Counted from the first letter of the stretch, positions 9,435 to 18,444 are shown. The stretch: 64,000 nt of DNA from Marinobacter sediminum (GCF_023657445.1 NZ_JAGTWY010000001.1:310001-374000), one strand, 5' to 3'. Notes: generated from the sequence alone by a model not told the origin. Translations and numbers: made by a program.

Positions 9435-9761
9435 ATGGACATCAACGAAACCATCAAGAGTCAACTCGACGAAAACCCGGTTATCCTCTACATGAAGGGT
9501 AGCCCGCAGGCTCCACAGTGCGGCTTCTCAGCCAAGACCGTTCAGGCGCTGATGGCTTGTGGCGAGCGCTTTGCTTTTGTAAATATTCTGGATAACCAGG
9601 AGCTGCGTGAAGCCTTGAAGGTCTACTCCAGCTGGCCGACTTACCCCCAGCTTTATATCGGCGGTGAGCTGGTTGGCGGCTGCGATATCGTTCTGGAAAT
9701 GTCCGAGAGCGGTGAGCTGACCAAGATGGTGAAAGACGCCGCAAAGCAGGCCGAGGCCTGA
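9435..9761 (+). CDS. grxD: monothiol glutaredoxin Grx4
   Basis: 108-residue CGFS-type glutaredoxin that binds and transfers Fe-S clusters with glutathione. The signature is seen in KGSPQAPQCGFSAKTVQAL (about residues 19-37), followed by WPTYPQLYIGGELVGGCDI for glutathione binding. I chose the ATG at 9435 because AGAGG lies 9 bases upstream; another in-frame ATG at 9429 would leave only 3. It is divergent from argF across a 229-base gap. The match to the family is unambiguous. Confidence 0.96.
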   Translation: MDINETIKSQLDENPVILYMKGSPQAPQCGFSAKTVQALMACGERFAFVNILDNQELREALKVYSSWPTYPQLYIGGELVGGCDIVLEMSESGELTKMVKDAAKQAEA

Positions 9762-9771
9762 TTTCTCTGTT

Positions 9772-10563
9772 TCAGAACCGTTCCGGGGAGAATACAAGCT
9801 CAACCTCGAAGCGGTTCTGATCTTCGCCTTCTGCCGGAGGCTCTGGATAGGGGCTGGCGGCAAGAGCCGCGCGGTACGCCGCATTGTCTATTCGCTCGAC
9901 CCCGGTAGGTTTCAGTATTCTGGCTCGCGTCAGGGCACCATTGCCCAGGAGCTGGAGTTCTATCTCCATTCTTTCCGCCTGAGTAAGCCTACTTAGAGCT
10001 GGCACTCGTAGTTTTTCTAGCTCCTGACCAAGGTGCGCTGCGAGTTTAATCAGGTATGGATCCTGCTCCGTGGGGGCCTGGGTAATCCGGGTCAGGTTTT
10101 CCTTGGGTTGCAGTTCAGACGACGTTTCCTGCCCGCCTGCGTCTGACGCGGCGCCTTTACCGGGAGGGCTCGCTTCGGTGGGTGCTTTTGCTGATGTTTG
10201 CTGGCTTACACGCTGTTGGGTCGCCTTGCGGGGTGAGGGCTCTGGTTTACTGACGCTGGTGCTCGAGGAGCTTGCGGTAACCCTTGAAACAGAGTGTGAC
10301 GGCCAGGGCGCGACTGGCGCCACCTCGAATCTGGGGTTGCGACTTGTGGAAGGGTCAGTAGACGTTGAAGGCGTGCCCGCCTGACTTGTAATCGTTCCGG
10401 GAGGAATCAACTCGAAGCGTATGGTTTCACGCGACTCCGAGGGCTCCCTGCTTATCGACGGGAACCCTGAGAAAAGGAGTGTATGGGCCAGGAACGCTAC
10501 CGATAGCGCTAGGGTGATCCTGTACTTCGCCGGAACGCTGTTACTAATGCCTTTTCCCTGCAT
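9772..10563 (-). CDS. TonB-like periplasmic protein with C-terminal TonB domain
   Basis: About 263 residues from the ATG at 10563. One N-terminal membrane anchor (about residues 14-32, ITLALSVAFLAHTLLF) is followed by a long Ser/Thr/Pro-rich linker of about 120 residues, then a C-terminal domain with NGALTRARILKPTGVERID and AAYRAALAASPYP, the TonB/TolA-type fold. It could pass proton-motive force to an outer-membrane protein or act structurally across the periplasm. No exbB, exbD or receptor is nearby. It starts 4 bases after the DUF1631 gene stops, so the two are co-transcribed. The partner is unknown. Confidence 0.7.
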   Translation of the reverse strand: MQGKGISNSVPAKYRITLALSVAFLAHTLLFSGFPSISREPSESRETIRFELIPPGTITSQAGTPSTSTDPSTSRNPRFEVAPVAPWPSHSVSRVTASSSSTSVSKPEPSPRKATQQRVSQQTSAKAPTEASPPGKGAASDAGGQETSSELQPKENLTRITQAPTEQDPYLIKLAAHLGQELEKLRVPALSRLTQAERMEIELQLLGNGALTRARILKPTGVERIDNAAYRAALAASPYPEPPAEGEDQNRFEVELVFSPERF

Positions 10564-10567
10564 CAAT

Positions 10568-12790
10568 TCAGGCTGTCTTGCTCCGAAGCGTTCCCACAAC
10601 GGCATTGAGGGCCCTGTCAATTAGCGCACCCTGCTCAAGCAGTGTCAGGCGGCCACGTCGCATTTCATGGGCTAACTCAATCCGGTTCTTCTCAATGACC
10701 TTCAGACCCATGCGGTTCACAAATACAAAGCTGTCTGCCTCTTCAATGATTGCAGACAGCTTGCAGCGGAAGTTGGCACCGTTGACCAGCCGGAATTCTA
10801 CCCAGTTTCCGATTTCGATGCCGTCGATTTGGGCGACATACTCGCCAACGGCGGCTTCTTCAAGCTGTTGTTGCCTCTCGACGGCGGTCTGGTGAACCGT
10901 TGCAATTTCCTCCTCGGCAGGTTCTGAAGGCGAATCCTGACGGGCCTCGATGGCGGCGTTGGTTCTGAATGCTTCCGCCAGTTCGTGCTTGAGATGCCCC
11001 ATTATTTCGTCCAGCTTGGAGGAATTATAGGAAACTTCCTCTAGCCCGGCCCGGAGTCTCTTGAGCAGGCTAGGTACAACCCGTACCCACTGATCCCGCT
11101 CCTCGTCCTCCTGATGCGGGTGGAGGCACCAGATGAGGTCATCTACTATACGAACGGACTCCTGCCAACGGTGCTCTACATCGTCCCGAAGGTAGGCGAG
11201 AAACATAAAGCGGCCCCAGCCGTTCATCAGAATATCGTATATCGGATCCGGCAACTTATAGCGCGCAACCTTTTCCTTCAGAAGTTTGTCTACCGTTTCC
11301 TGAGCCCTCTGGGACTTGATGCGACCTCTCTCTGACTCCCGCGTCCTTTGCTCTACCAGTGACGTTTTCCGGTTTTCCTTCTCCAGAAATTGTTCAAATT
11401 CCTGGTTCAGGTTTTCGAAGAGTGTAATGTCCCCGGTAAACTCGTTGAGAATTCTTTGTACGATACCGTGGATTTTATCGTAGAGTTTGTCCTTCGCTTT
11501 TTCGTCACTGCGGCTCCAGCCAATGCCTGCCCGAGCCAGAGAATTCAAAAGTCGCCGCGCGGGGTGGGTTGTCTGGCTAAAAAAGGTTTTGTCTTTGATG
11601 ACAACTTTCAGAATAGGGATCTGCAATCGACTGATAAGTACCTGAACCGGGGCGGACAGGTTGTAGTCATCAAGGATAAATTCGAACAGCATGGAAACTA
11701 GGTTGATAAGGTCCTCATCGACCTCGTTCAACGCCGGTTTTCGGCCGTCTCCGGCATCTACTTGCGACAATAATTGCTGAACCACCTGGCCCAGATCGAT
11801 CGTGACTGGCTCTCCGTCGCTGAGGTTGCCATCTGCCGGCCTGGTATCCGGAAGTTGCAGCGCGTTCAGGAGGTCGGCCAGTTCCGAGTCTGCGACAACT
11901 CGCACATTGGGGTTTGACGCACGAGGAGGGATTCCAGCGTTGGCCCTTTGAAGTGCCAGCATCTGTCTGATCTGATCAAAAACTGCGCTACTGGCTGTAA
12001 CCCCCTTGTCAGATGCTCCAGCTTGAGAGTCAGTCTCTTTGGCACCTGCCTGCGAGTCATCCTTTCGGCCTGAGGTAGTTTGTTGCTTTCCCGCCTTTCC
12101 GTGATAGCGGAAATTTGGAATCACACCAGCCTGAATCAAAATTCGATTGGCCTCATCAAGCAACATGCCGAGATTGGATACGACATACCGGTCAAACTGT
12201 TTCAGAAGAATCAGTCGTTCCCTGATTTGTATTTCGAGGGCCTGTATAGCTTCTGTAAAGGCGCTACATAAGTGTTCCGGTGCCATCGGGTTTACCGGGG
12301 ACTCATCTGTGGCTTCTGGGTAAACCTGACTGAAACGGGTCTGAAGTTGCAGCAACGGACCCTGAAAGTGAGCCTTCGCTTTGGTAATCATGGCATTCAG
12401 GGCGACCTGTTCTTCCAGGTCTTCATTACCGACCAGTGACAGGGTGTCTGCAGTGGGCTGCTTGCTTAAAGTCTCTTCCTGAATGTGTCCGGTATGAGGG
12501 GGGTTGGAAAAAAACTGGGCGACGGTGTTCTGAAAGTGCCGCTCCACACCCTTGCGTTTGATGCGGATTTCCCGCATCGCCTCAAAATAGCGGTTCTGCT
12601 CATTGTTGCTCCGGGCGTTGTTAGCCAGTTCAAACAATGAGTCGTCGACGGCGTCAAAAGCGCCTTGCAACAGATCTCCCAGCCCGGCGACGACAGTGTC
12701 CCGGATGCGGGTGACCTCCACAGGAACCGGTTTGCTGCTGCCCGCTTCCCTGTGTTCGCGGAGGTAATGTATGCCGGACTGTTTATTCAT
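10568..12790 (-). CDS. DUF1631 family protein
   Basis: 740-residue cytoplasmic protein of unknown function, all predicted helical until the C-terminus. The last ~110 residues (QIDGIEIGNWVEFRLVNG, then FRCKLSAIIEEADSFVFVN) look like a small beta-barrel such as a PilZ-like domain, but I do not see a clear RxxxR c-di-GMP motif. I chose the ATG at 12790 because AGGAG lies 6 bases upstream, although the frame extends 50 codons further. A sigma-28-type promoter match lies 62 bases upstream. The gene heads a two-gene unit with the TonB-like gene. Some databases label relatives as thymidine phosphorylase; nothing here supports that. Confidence 0.85.
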   Translation of the reverse strand: MNKQSGIHYLREHREAGSSKPVPVEVTRIRDTVVAGLGDLLQGAFDAVDDSLFELANNARSNNEQNRYFEAMREIRIKRKGVERHFQNTVAQFFSNPPHTGHIQEETLSKQPTADTLSLVGNEDLEEQVALNAMITKAKAHFQGPLLQLQTRFSQVYPEATDESPVNPMAPEHLCSAFTEAIQALEIQIRERLILLKQFDRYVVSNLGMLLDEANRILIQAGVIPNFRYHGKAGKQQTTSGRKDDSQAGAKETDSQAGASDKGVTASSAVFDQIRQMLALQRANAGIPPRASNPNVRVVADSELADLLNALQLPDTRPADGNLSDGEPVTIDLGQVVQQLLSQVDAGDGRKPALNEVDEDLINLVSMLFEFILDDYNLSAPVQVLISRLQIPILKVVIKDKTFFSQTTHPARRLLNSLARAGIGWSRSDEKAKDKLYDKIHGIVQRILNEFTGDITLFENLNQEFEQFLEKENRKTSLVEQRTRESERGRIKSQRAQETVDKLLKEKVARYKLPDPIYDILMNGWGRFMFLAYLRDDVEHRWQESVRIVDDLIWCLHPHQEDEERDQWVRVVPSLLKRLRAGLEEVSYNSSKLDEIMGHLKHELAEAFRTNAAIEARQDSPSEPAEEEIATVHQTAVERQQQLEEAAVGEYVAQIDGIEIGNWVEFRLVNGANFRCKLSAIIEEADSFVFVNRMGLKVIEKNRIELAHEMRRGRLTLLEQGALIDRALNAVVGTLRSKTA

Positions 12791-12851
12791 GGCAGACTCC
12801 TGTTTGCGCCTCAACCGGATACATGACCGAGCTTGAATCTTTATTTTTTCT

Positions 12852-12878
12852 TTATCGGTTAAATTTACCGCATTTTTA
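12852..12878 (-). promoter_or_regulatory. candidate sigma-28 (FliA) promoter for DUF1631
   Basis: Reading the minus strand, TAAA (12878-12875) is followed by exactly 15 bases and then ACCGATAA (12859-12852). The flagellar sigma-28 consensus is TAAA, N15, GCCGATAA, so 11 of 12 positions match at the correct spacing. The leader to the ATG at 12790 would be about 55 bases. The region is AT-rich, so TAAA alone is weak evidence. Confidence 0.5.
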
Positions 12879-12920
12879 GCAAACTTAACATGAATAAACG
12901 CTAACCTGGGACTGCCTTCA

Positions 12921-12956
12921 AAAAACGAGGGGTGTCCCACAGGGACACCCCTCGTT
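12921..12956 (-). terminator. strong Rho-independent terminator of the Yip1 gene
   Basis: A perfect 15-bp stem (12924-12938 with 12942-12956, arms AACGAGGGGTGTCCC and its complement) has a 3-base loop. On the minus strand it runs into TTTTTT, so it ends transcription coming from the Yip1 gene about 33 bases beyond its stop. Confidence 0.92.
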
Positions 12957-12988
12957 AATTCAGGGTATTACTGCCTCCGCGTTGGAGG

Positions 12989-13591
12989 TCAGCTTACATA
13001 AACGGGGCCAACGCCCATGCTCCAGATAACCACGCTCATGGCGAGAAGGGCGACGAACATTACCAGTCCTACCGTTAATACCGCTGACGCGAACATGAAC
13101 CCACGTTCTTCAGGGATCTTCATCAGAATGGGCAGGCCTTCATAAAGAAGATATACGGCGTAGGTAATGGCTGCGAGCCCGGCGAGCATGTTTACCCAGA
13201 TATTGGGGTATACGGCGATTACACCGATGAGAAATATCGGCGTGGCAGTATATGCGGCAAGTGCAACGCCTCTTGGTGTCCTTTCAACCGCATCATAGGT
13301 CGCGGCAAAGAAATCAATAAATTTACCCAGAATGAAAATGCCAGCAAGCATGGCAGCGTAGAACAGGAGTGAAAGCTGAAGGCCGCTTCCTATGGAGAGT
13401 CTCGTTATTTGCCCATCCCCGATTTGCCAGCCTACTTGGGTCGTTCCGAAGAAACCGGCCGCAGCGGGAATGAGGGCTAAAAACAAAATGTGACCCAGAT
13501 AAAGCCTGGTGACCGACTCGGATTCCTTTCGAATGGCTTCCCATTCCTGGTCGGGGTGGGCCAGTAAACCAAAACTGTGTGTCAGACTCAT
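12989..13591 (-). CDS. Yip1-family integral membrane protein
   Basis: 200-residue inner-membrane protein with about five hydrophobic helices and the N-terminal GLLAHPDQEWEAIRKE motif common to bacterial Yip1-domain proteins. Function is not known for the bacterial family. I chose the ATG at 13591 because AAGGAA lies about 8 bases upstream; an ATG six codons earlier lacks this. It is a single-gene unit between corB and a strong terminator. A 7-bp inverted repeat CGCTATA/TATAGCG (13699-13723) lies in its upstream region. Confidence 0.8.
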   Translation of the reverse strand: MSLTHSFGLLAHPDQEWEAIRKESESVTRLYLGHILFLALIPAAAGFFGTTQVGWQIGDGQITRLSIGSGLQLSLLFYAAMLAGIFILGKFIDFFAATYDAVERTPRGVALAAYTATPIFLIGVIAVYPNIWVNMLAGLAAITYAVYLLYEGLPILMKIPEERGFMFASAVLTVGLVMFVALLAMSVVIWSMGVGPVYVS

Positions 13592-13741
13592 GGAAAAATT
13601 CCTTATCATTATTTTTGTATCGCACCACTTCCAGTGTTCGTCGTGCGCCGATAAGGGTCAAGAGGATGGTTAAATTTTGATCTTTCAAGAACGGTGCCCG
13701 CTATAACTTAAAGGACTATAGCGAGCCAGGACGAGAGCGGG

Positions 13742-15025
13742 TTATGTTCGGGGCAGTGTGCGCTTCTTGCGTTTCCGAGGGTGGACAATGGCGGCCTTTA
13801 CGACGTTGTCCTTTATCTGCAGAACTTCGACGCAATGTCCGCCCACCTTGACGCATACGTTTGTATCCGGAATGTTTTCCAGTGTCTCGGTGATCAGGCC
13901 ATTCAGAGTTTTCGGGCCATCCGTGGGCATTTTCCAGCCCAGGGTCTTGTTAATGGTCCGAACGGCGGCTGTGCCGTCAATAATAAAGGTGCCATCGTCC
14001 TGGGGAATAATGTCGGGACTGGTCGCAGCGTAATCCGTGGTGAAGTCACCGACAATCTCTTCCAGGATATCCTCGAGTGTAGCCAGGCCAAGCACGTCAC
14101 CATATTCATCAACAACGATGCCGAATCGACGTTTTCCCTTCTGAAAATTAATGAGCTGGGTGTTTAGCGGGGTGCTTTCAGGAATGAAGTAGGGTTCCTG
14201 ACAAAGCTGCATGATCATTGCCTTGTTGATCTCGTCCTGCTGGACCAGCTTCGACGCGCTGCGAAGGTGCATAATGCCCTGGATATTGTTGATGTCGCCT
14301 TTGAAAACGGGCAGTCGGGTGTGTTGGCTGCTACGGAGTTGGCGCAGGATGGTGTCGGTGTCGTCGTCAAGATCAATGCCAACGACCTCGTTGCGGGGGA
14401 CCATGATGTCATTAACTGTGACTTTTTCCAGGTCCAGAATACTGACCAGCATATCCTTGTGTTTGGCGGGGATCAGGGCGCCCGCCTCATTGACAAGGGT
14501 TCTTAGTTCTTCTCGGCTGAGGTGGTCGCTGGCAGCGTCGTCTGCGGAAACTCTGAGTAGTTTCAGGATACCGCCGGTGAGCAGGTTTACTGCCCATACG
14601 ATCGGATACAGGATTTTTAGCAACGGCCCGAGGACATAGCTTGCGGGGAAGGCGATCTTTTCGGGGAAGAGGGCGGCCAGCGTTTTTGGGGTGACTTCCG
14701 CGAAAATCAGAATGACAACGGTCAGTAATATGGTTGCGATGGCAATACCAGCATCACCCCAGAGCTCCATTGCAATAACCGTGGCGATGGAGGAGGCAAG
14801 AATATTGACGAAGTTGTTGCCGATCAGGATGACCCCGATCAGCTGATCTGTTTTCTGGAGGAGGTTCTGGGCCCGCTTTGCTCCCTTGTGACCGGTTTTT
14901 GCCAGATGTTTGAGGCGGTACCGGTTGAGGGACATCATTCCGGTTTCCGAGCTGGAGAAAAAGCCGGAAAGCACAATGAGGCCGACAAGCAGAATAAACA
15001 GCGCGGTAAGCGATGTTTCGTTCAA
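13742..15025 (-). CDS. corB: HlyC/CorC-family transporter, CorB-like
   Basis: 427-residue membrane protein. Residues 1-180 form a CNNM/DUF21 transmembrane domain with about four helices and GFFSSSETGMMSLNRYRLKH. Two CBS domains follow (from about 200, IMVPRNEVVGIDLDDD and VVDEYGDVLGLATLEDILEE), then a C-terminal CorC_HlyC domain. The family takes part in Mg2+/Co2+ transport. The tail is Lys/Arg-rich (PRKRKKRTLPRT). It lies next to the CcsA-like and ffh genes as in Pseudomonas. Symbol by family similarity. Confidence 0.88.
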   Translation of the reverse strand: MNETSLTALFILLVGLIVLSGFFSSSETGMMSLNRYRLKHLAKTGHKGAKRAQNLLQKTDQLIGVILIGNNFVNILASSIATVIAMELWGDAGIAIATILLTVVILIFAEVTPKTLAALFPEKIAFPASYVLGPLLKILYPIVWAVNLLTGGILKLLRVSADDAASDHLSREELRTLVNEAGALIPAKHKDMLVSILDLEKVTVNDIMVPRNEVVGIDLDDDTDTILRQLRSSQHTRLPVFKGDINNIQGIMHLRSASKLVQQDEINKAMIMQLCQEPYFIPESTPLNTQLINFQKGKRRFGIVVDEYGDVLGLATLEDILEEIVGDFTTDYAATSPDIIPQDDGTFIIDGTAAVRTINKTLGWKMPTDGPKTLNGLITETLENIPDTNVCVKVGGHCVEVLQIKDNVVKAAIVHPRKRKKRTLPRT

Positions 15026-15108
15026 GAGGGGGTCCTTTTATTACCGACAAGTGGGGAAAATAGGGTTTGGTTGAGCCTGGTGTCAAGTCGTGCTTTTGAT
15101 GGGTGGGA

Positions 15109-15915
15109 TCAGCCGCCCCTCTGGAATACCAGTTCCAGCACAAATTTGCTGCCATAAAAGGCCAGCATAAGGAGGGCGCAGCCCGCCAGCGTCCAGCGGC
15201 TCGCGGTGATGCCGCGCCAGCCTCTGGTGTAGCGCCCGATCAACAGCGCAACGAACACCAGTAGTGACAGTAGCGAAAAAACGGTTTTATGAGCCAGGTC
15301 CTGAGCAAAAAGATCCTCTACGAACAGGGCTCCGGTAACAATGGCGAGGATCAGCATGACGACCCCGGCCCATACCATCTCGAAAAGGAGCGACTCCATG
15401 GTCTGCAGGGGGGGAAGGTTGCGCACCAGCGGGCTGTTGTAATTGTGCTTCAGTTGGCGATTCTGTAAATACAGAAGGATTGCCTGGATGGCGGCCAGTG
15501 TGAACAAGCTGTAGGCTGTCACCGACAATGCGATGTGTGAGAGCATCCCGTAGCTGTGGTCGGAGACCAGTCTGGAAGGCGTGTGGGTGATCAGGGCCAT
15601 AATGATGGTTAAGGCAGCCAGAGGGTAAACCCCGAGAAACAGACTCTGCACCGGCTTTTTCAGGTTGAGTCCGAGTAGAAGAAGTACAATCAGCCACGAA
15701 ATCAGTACCGAGCTTTTGAAAAAACCGAAATCAAACCCGCCGTCATGATGAACGGTTTGTGTGATCAGCAGTCCGTGGCTGATCAGTGCCAGGGCACCGA
15801 TCAGGGTGGTGATAGCCAGGTTGCTATGCACCCGGCCTCTGAAATGGAGAGCCTGCAGCGCGGTACCGACGCTGTATAGAAAAAGAGAGGTGACCGCGAG
15901 AATCAGCGTTCCCAT
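15109..15915 (-). CDS. cytochrome c assembly (CcsA/YpjD-like) membrane protein
   Basis: 268-residue polytopic protein with about eight hydrophobic helices. The pattern SYGMLSHIALSVTAYSLFTLAA resembles the CcmC/CcsA cytochrome c assembly domain, with conserved histidines in LISHGLL and MLSHIALS. It probably does not replace the main cytochrome c maturation system; such genes next to ffh are common in gammaproteobacteria and their role is not settled. The ATG at 15915 is preceded by AAGGA; a GTG at 15933 would add six residues. It diverges from ffh. Confidence 0.82.
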   Translation of the reverse strand: MGTLILAVTSLFLYSVGTALQALHFRGRVHSNLAITTLIGALALISHGLLITQTVHHDGGFDFGFFKSSVLISWLIVLLLLGLNLKKPVQSLFLGVYPLAALTIIMALITHTPSRLVSDHSYGMLSHIALSVTAYSLFTLAAIQAILLYLQNRQLKHNYNSPLVRNLPPLQTMESLLFEMVWAGVVMLILAIVTGALFVEDLFAQDLAHKTVFSLLSLLVFVALLIGRYTRGWRGITASRWTLAGCALLMLAFYGSKFVLELVFQRGG

Positions 15916-16005
15916 GACTTCCTTATATACCACTGTTCTAACTGGGGATCGGTGGCTGGAATCACCGATTTGACCGGGCTGGTCGTTTCAGGGCGATAGT
16001 CTGGT

Positions 16006-16011
16006 TATAAT
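16006..16011 (+). promoter_or_regulatory. candidate -10 box of the ffh promoter
   Basis: A perfect TATAAT lies 85 bases upstream of the ffh ATG in the 181-base divergent gap. No good -35 sits 16-18 bases upstream; TTGACC at 15970-15975 is too far (30 bases) to pair with it. Confidence 0.4.
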
Positions 16012-16096
16012 GTCGCGATTATGCAACTGGAATCAAGGAGCCGCAGCTGGCTCTGAGGACCATGCACTCAATTTATCCGGGGTACGGAAGAGCAAC

Positions 16097-17482
16097 ATGT
16101 TTGAGAATCTCCAAGACCGACTTTCCGGTAGCCTGCGCAAGATTTCCGGCCAGGCGCGGCTAACCGACGACAATATAAAGGACACGCTGCGCGAAGTCAG
16201 GATGGCGCTGCTGGAGGCGGACGTCGCCCTGCCGGTGGTGAAGGATTTTGTAGAAGGTGTTCGCACGCGTGCCATTGGCCAGGAAGTGCAACGCAGTCTG
16301 ACGCCGGGCCAGGTATTCGTGAAGGTGGTCCAGCAGGAGCTGGAACGCGTCATGGGCGAGGGCAACGAGTCGCTCAATTTGGCGGTGCAGCCTCCGGCGG
16401 TGATTATGATGGCCGGTCTTCAGGGTGCCGGTAAAACCACCACTGTGGCCAAGTTGTCGCGCTTCCTTAAAGAGCGGCAGAAAAAATCGGTAATGGTGGT
16501 CAGTGCGGACGTGTATCGCCCCGCAGCGATCAAGCAGCTTGAAACACTGGCTGGTGAAGTCGGGGTGGAGTTTTTCCCCAGTACCGCAGACCAGGATCCG
16601 GTGGATATTGCCGAAGGCGCAATTTCCGCTGCCCGCAAAAAACACGTGGATGTTGTGATTCTGGACACCGCCGGTCGTCTGCACGTTGACGAGCAGATGA
16701 TGGGTGAGATCGGGCGCCTTCATAAGGCGGTTAATCCGGTTGAAACCCTTTTCGTGGTCGACGCTATGACGGGGCAGGACGCGGCGAATACTGCCAAGGC
16801 CTTCAACGATGCCCTTCCGCTGACGGGTGTGATCCTGACCAAAACCGATGGCGATGCCCGTGGCGGTGCGGCATTGTCTGTGCGTCATATTACGGGCAAG
16901 CCGATCAAGTTTCTGGGTGTTGGCGAAAAGTCTGACGCGCTTGAGCCCTTTTACCCGGATCGTGTGGCGTCACGAATCCTGGGCATGGGTGATGTGCTCT
17001 CCCTTATAGAAGAAGCTGAGCGCAAGCTGGACCAGAAAAAGGCCCAGAAGCTCACCAAGAAAATCAAGAAAGGCAAGAGCTTCGATCTGGAGGATTTCCG
17101 GGATCAGCTCCAGCAAATGAAGAGCATGGGTGGTATCGGTGGACTTATGGACAAGTTGCCGGGTATGGGGCAGATGGCCCAGATGGCCCAGCAGCAGGTC
17201 AACGACAAGTCCATGGGGCAGATGGAAGCCATCATTTGCTCAATGACACCGAAAGAGCGTCGTTATCCGGATGTGATCAATAATTCGCGCAAGCGCCGCA
17301 TCGCAACAGGTTCTGGATCCCAGATCCAGGATGTGAACCGCCTGCTGAAGCAGCACAAGCAAATGCAGAAGATGATGAAAAAGTTTGGCAAAAAGGGCGG
17401 TATGGCGAATATGATGCGCGGCCTTGGTGGTATGATGCCGCCCGGCGGTGGTGGCGGAATGCCCCCCGGTGGCCGTATGTAA
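16097..17482 (+). CDS. ffh: signal recognition particle protein Ffh
   Basis: 461-residue SRP GTPase that binds 4.5S RNA and signal sequences for co-translational membrane targeting. The N-domain comes first, then the G-domain with GLQGAGKTTT (about 107), DTAGR (about 191) and TKTDGDARGG, and the methionine-rich M-domain from about residue 300 with SMTPKERRYPDV and SRKRRIATGSG. The tail is a Gly/Pro/Met-rich run. The ATG at 16097 follows GGAAG; upstream in-frame ATGs add a sequence unlike the family. A terminator follows. Confidence 0.97.
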   Translation: MFENLQDRLSGSLRKISGQARLTDDNIKDTLREVRMALLEADVALPVVKDFVEGVRTRAIGQEVQRSLTPGQVFVKVVQQELERVMGEGNESLNLAVQPPAVIMMAGLQGAGKTTTVAKLSRFLKERQKKSVMVVSADVYRPAAIKQLETLAGEVGVEFFPSTADQDPVDIAEGAISAARKKHVDVVILDTAGRLHVDEQMMGEIGRLHKAVNPVETLFVVDAMTGQDAANTAKAFNDALPLTGVILTKTDGDARGGAALSVRHITGKPIKFLGVGEKSDALEPFYPDRVASRILGMGDVLSLIEEAERKLDQKKAQKLTKKIKKGKSFDLEDFRDQLQQMKSMGGIGGLMDKLPGMGQMAQMAQQQVNDKSMGQMEAIICSMTPKERRYPDVINNSRKRRIATGSGSQIQDVNRLLKQHKQMQKMMKKFGKKGGMANMMRGLGGMMPPGGGGGMPPGGRM

Positions 17483-17495
17483 AATGCCTTACACG

Positions 17496-17530
17496 GAAAA
17501 CAGGGAAACAACAGACTTCCCTGTTTTCTT
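17496..17530 (+). terminator. terminator after ffh
   Basis: A 12-bp stem GAAAACAGGGAA/TTCCCTGTTTTC (17496-17507 with 17517-17528) with a 9-base loop lies 13 bases beyond the ffh stop. The U-tract is short and interrupted, partly made of the stem itself. A TAGAAT box at 17547-17552 beyond it may start the rpsP operon. Confidence 0.75.
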
Positions 17531-17645
17531 TGGCGCTTTTTTAGCATAGAATAGCGCCCCTTTCGAGTATGGGTCTTCGCGTCAGCCGTGTTTCGGAAGG
17601 CGTGAATCGTACAAAGTTCGTTCAACAGAACAGGATATTGGTTAA

Positions 17646-17885
17646 ATGGTAATTATCCGTTTGGCTCGTGGCGGCTCCAAGAAGCGCCCGTTCTACCATC
17701 TGACAGTCACCGACAGCCGCAAATCTCGCGACGGTCGGTTCATTGAGCGTGTAGGTTTCTTCAACCCGGTTGCCCGTGGTCAGGAAGAGAGTCTGCGCGT
17801 TGATCGTGATCGTGTGAACTTCTGGCTGAGCCAGGGTGCACAGGCAAGCGAACGCGTTGCCCAGCTGCTGAAGGCTGCTGAGTAA
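17646..17885 (+). CDS. rpsP: 30S ribosomal protein S16
   Basis: 79-residue ribosomal protein with the family start [19 protein letters not shown] and [10 protein letters not shown]. It is the first gene of the classic rpsP-rimM-trmD-rplS operon, all present here in order and closely spaced. Length and sequence are as expected. Confidence 0.98.
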   Translation: MVIIRLARGGSKKRPFYHLTVTDSRKSRDGRFIERVGFFNPVARGQEESLRVDRDRVNFWLSQGAQASERVAQLLKAAE

Positions 17886-17913
17886 TAACGTTTTAACGCC
17901 GGGGTTGAATGGC

Positions 17914-18441
17914 ATGACACAGAATTCGCAGGAAACTGTGATCGGCCGGATTACCTCGGTGTTTGGGGTCAAGGGGTGGCTCAAGGTTTACTCCTACACT
18001 GACCCCAAAGAAGGGTTACTGGATTACCGTGACTGGACACTGGACCTGGACGGTAAGCGTATTCCGGTCAGGCTTGAGGAAGGTCGCCGCCAAGGGCAGG
18101 GGATCGTCGTCAGGCTTAAAGGCATAGATGACCGGGATGTCGCCCTCAGGTATTGCGGTGCAGATGTCAAAGTCGGCACTGGCGAGTTGCCAGATCTCCC
18201 TGAAGGTGAGTACTACTGGTTCGAGCTCGAGGGCCTTGGTGTCTTTACGGTCGACGGTGAATGTCTGGGAACAGTGCATCACCTGATTGAAACGGGTTCC
18301 AACGATGTTCTGGTGGTGCATGCTACGGCAGGCTCCATCGATCAGCGAGAGCGGTTGATTCCCTATCTGCCAGATCAGGTGGTTAGGGAAGTGGATCTGG
18401 CCGGTGCTCGCATGATTGTCGACTGGGATCCGGAGTTCTGA
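17914..18441 (+). CDS. rimM: ribosome maturation factor RimM
   Basis: 175-residue protein that binds S19 and helps mature the 30S head domain. The N-terminal RimM domain (VIGRITSVFGVKGWLKVYS) and C-terminal PRC-barrel (YYWFELEGLGVFT, then LIPYLPDQVV) are both visible. I chose the ATG at 17914; a TTG three codons earlier has no advantage. It sits 28 bases after rpsP and 3 bases before trmD. Confidence 0.97.
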   Translation: MTQNSQETVIGRITSVFGVKGWLKVYSYTDPKEGLLDYRDWTLDLDGKRIPVRLEEGRRQGQGIVVRLKGIDDRDVALRYCGADVKVGTGELPDLPEGEYYWFELEGLGVFTVDGECLGTVHHLIETGSNDVLVVHATAGSIDQRERLIPYLPDQVVREVDLAGARMIVDWDPEF

Positions 18442-18444
18442 CGG

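Noticed and set aside
13647-13654. Exact GCCGATAA (sigma-28 -10) on the plus strand.
   Set aside because: No TAAA lies 15 bases upstream and no plus-strand gene follows; chance occurrence.
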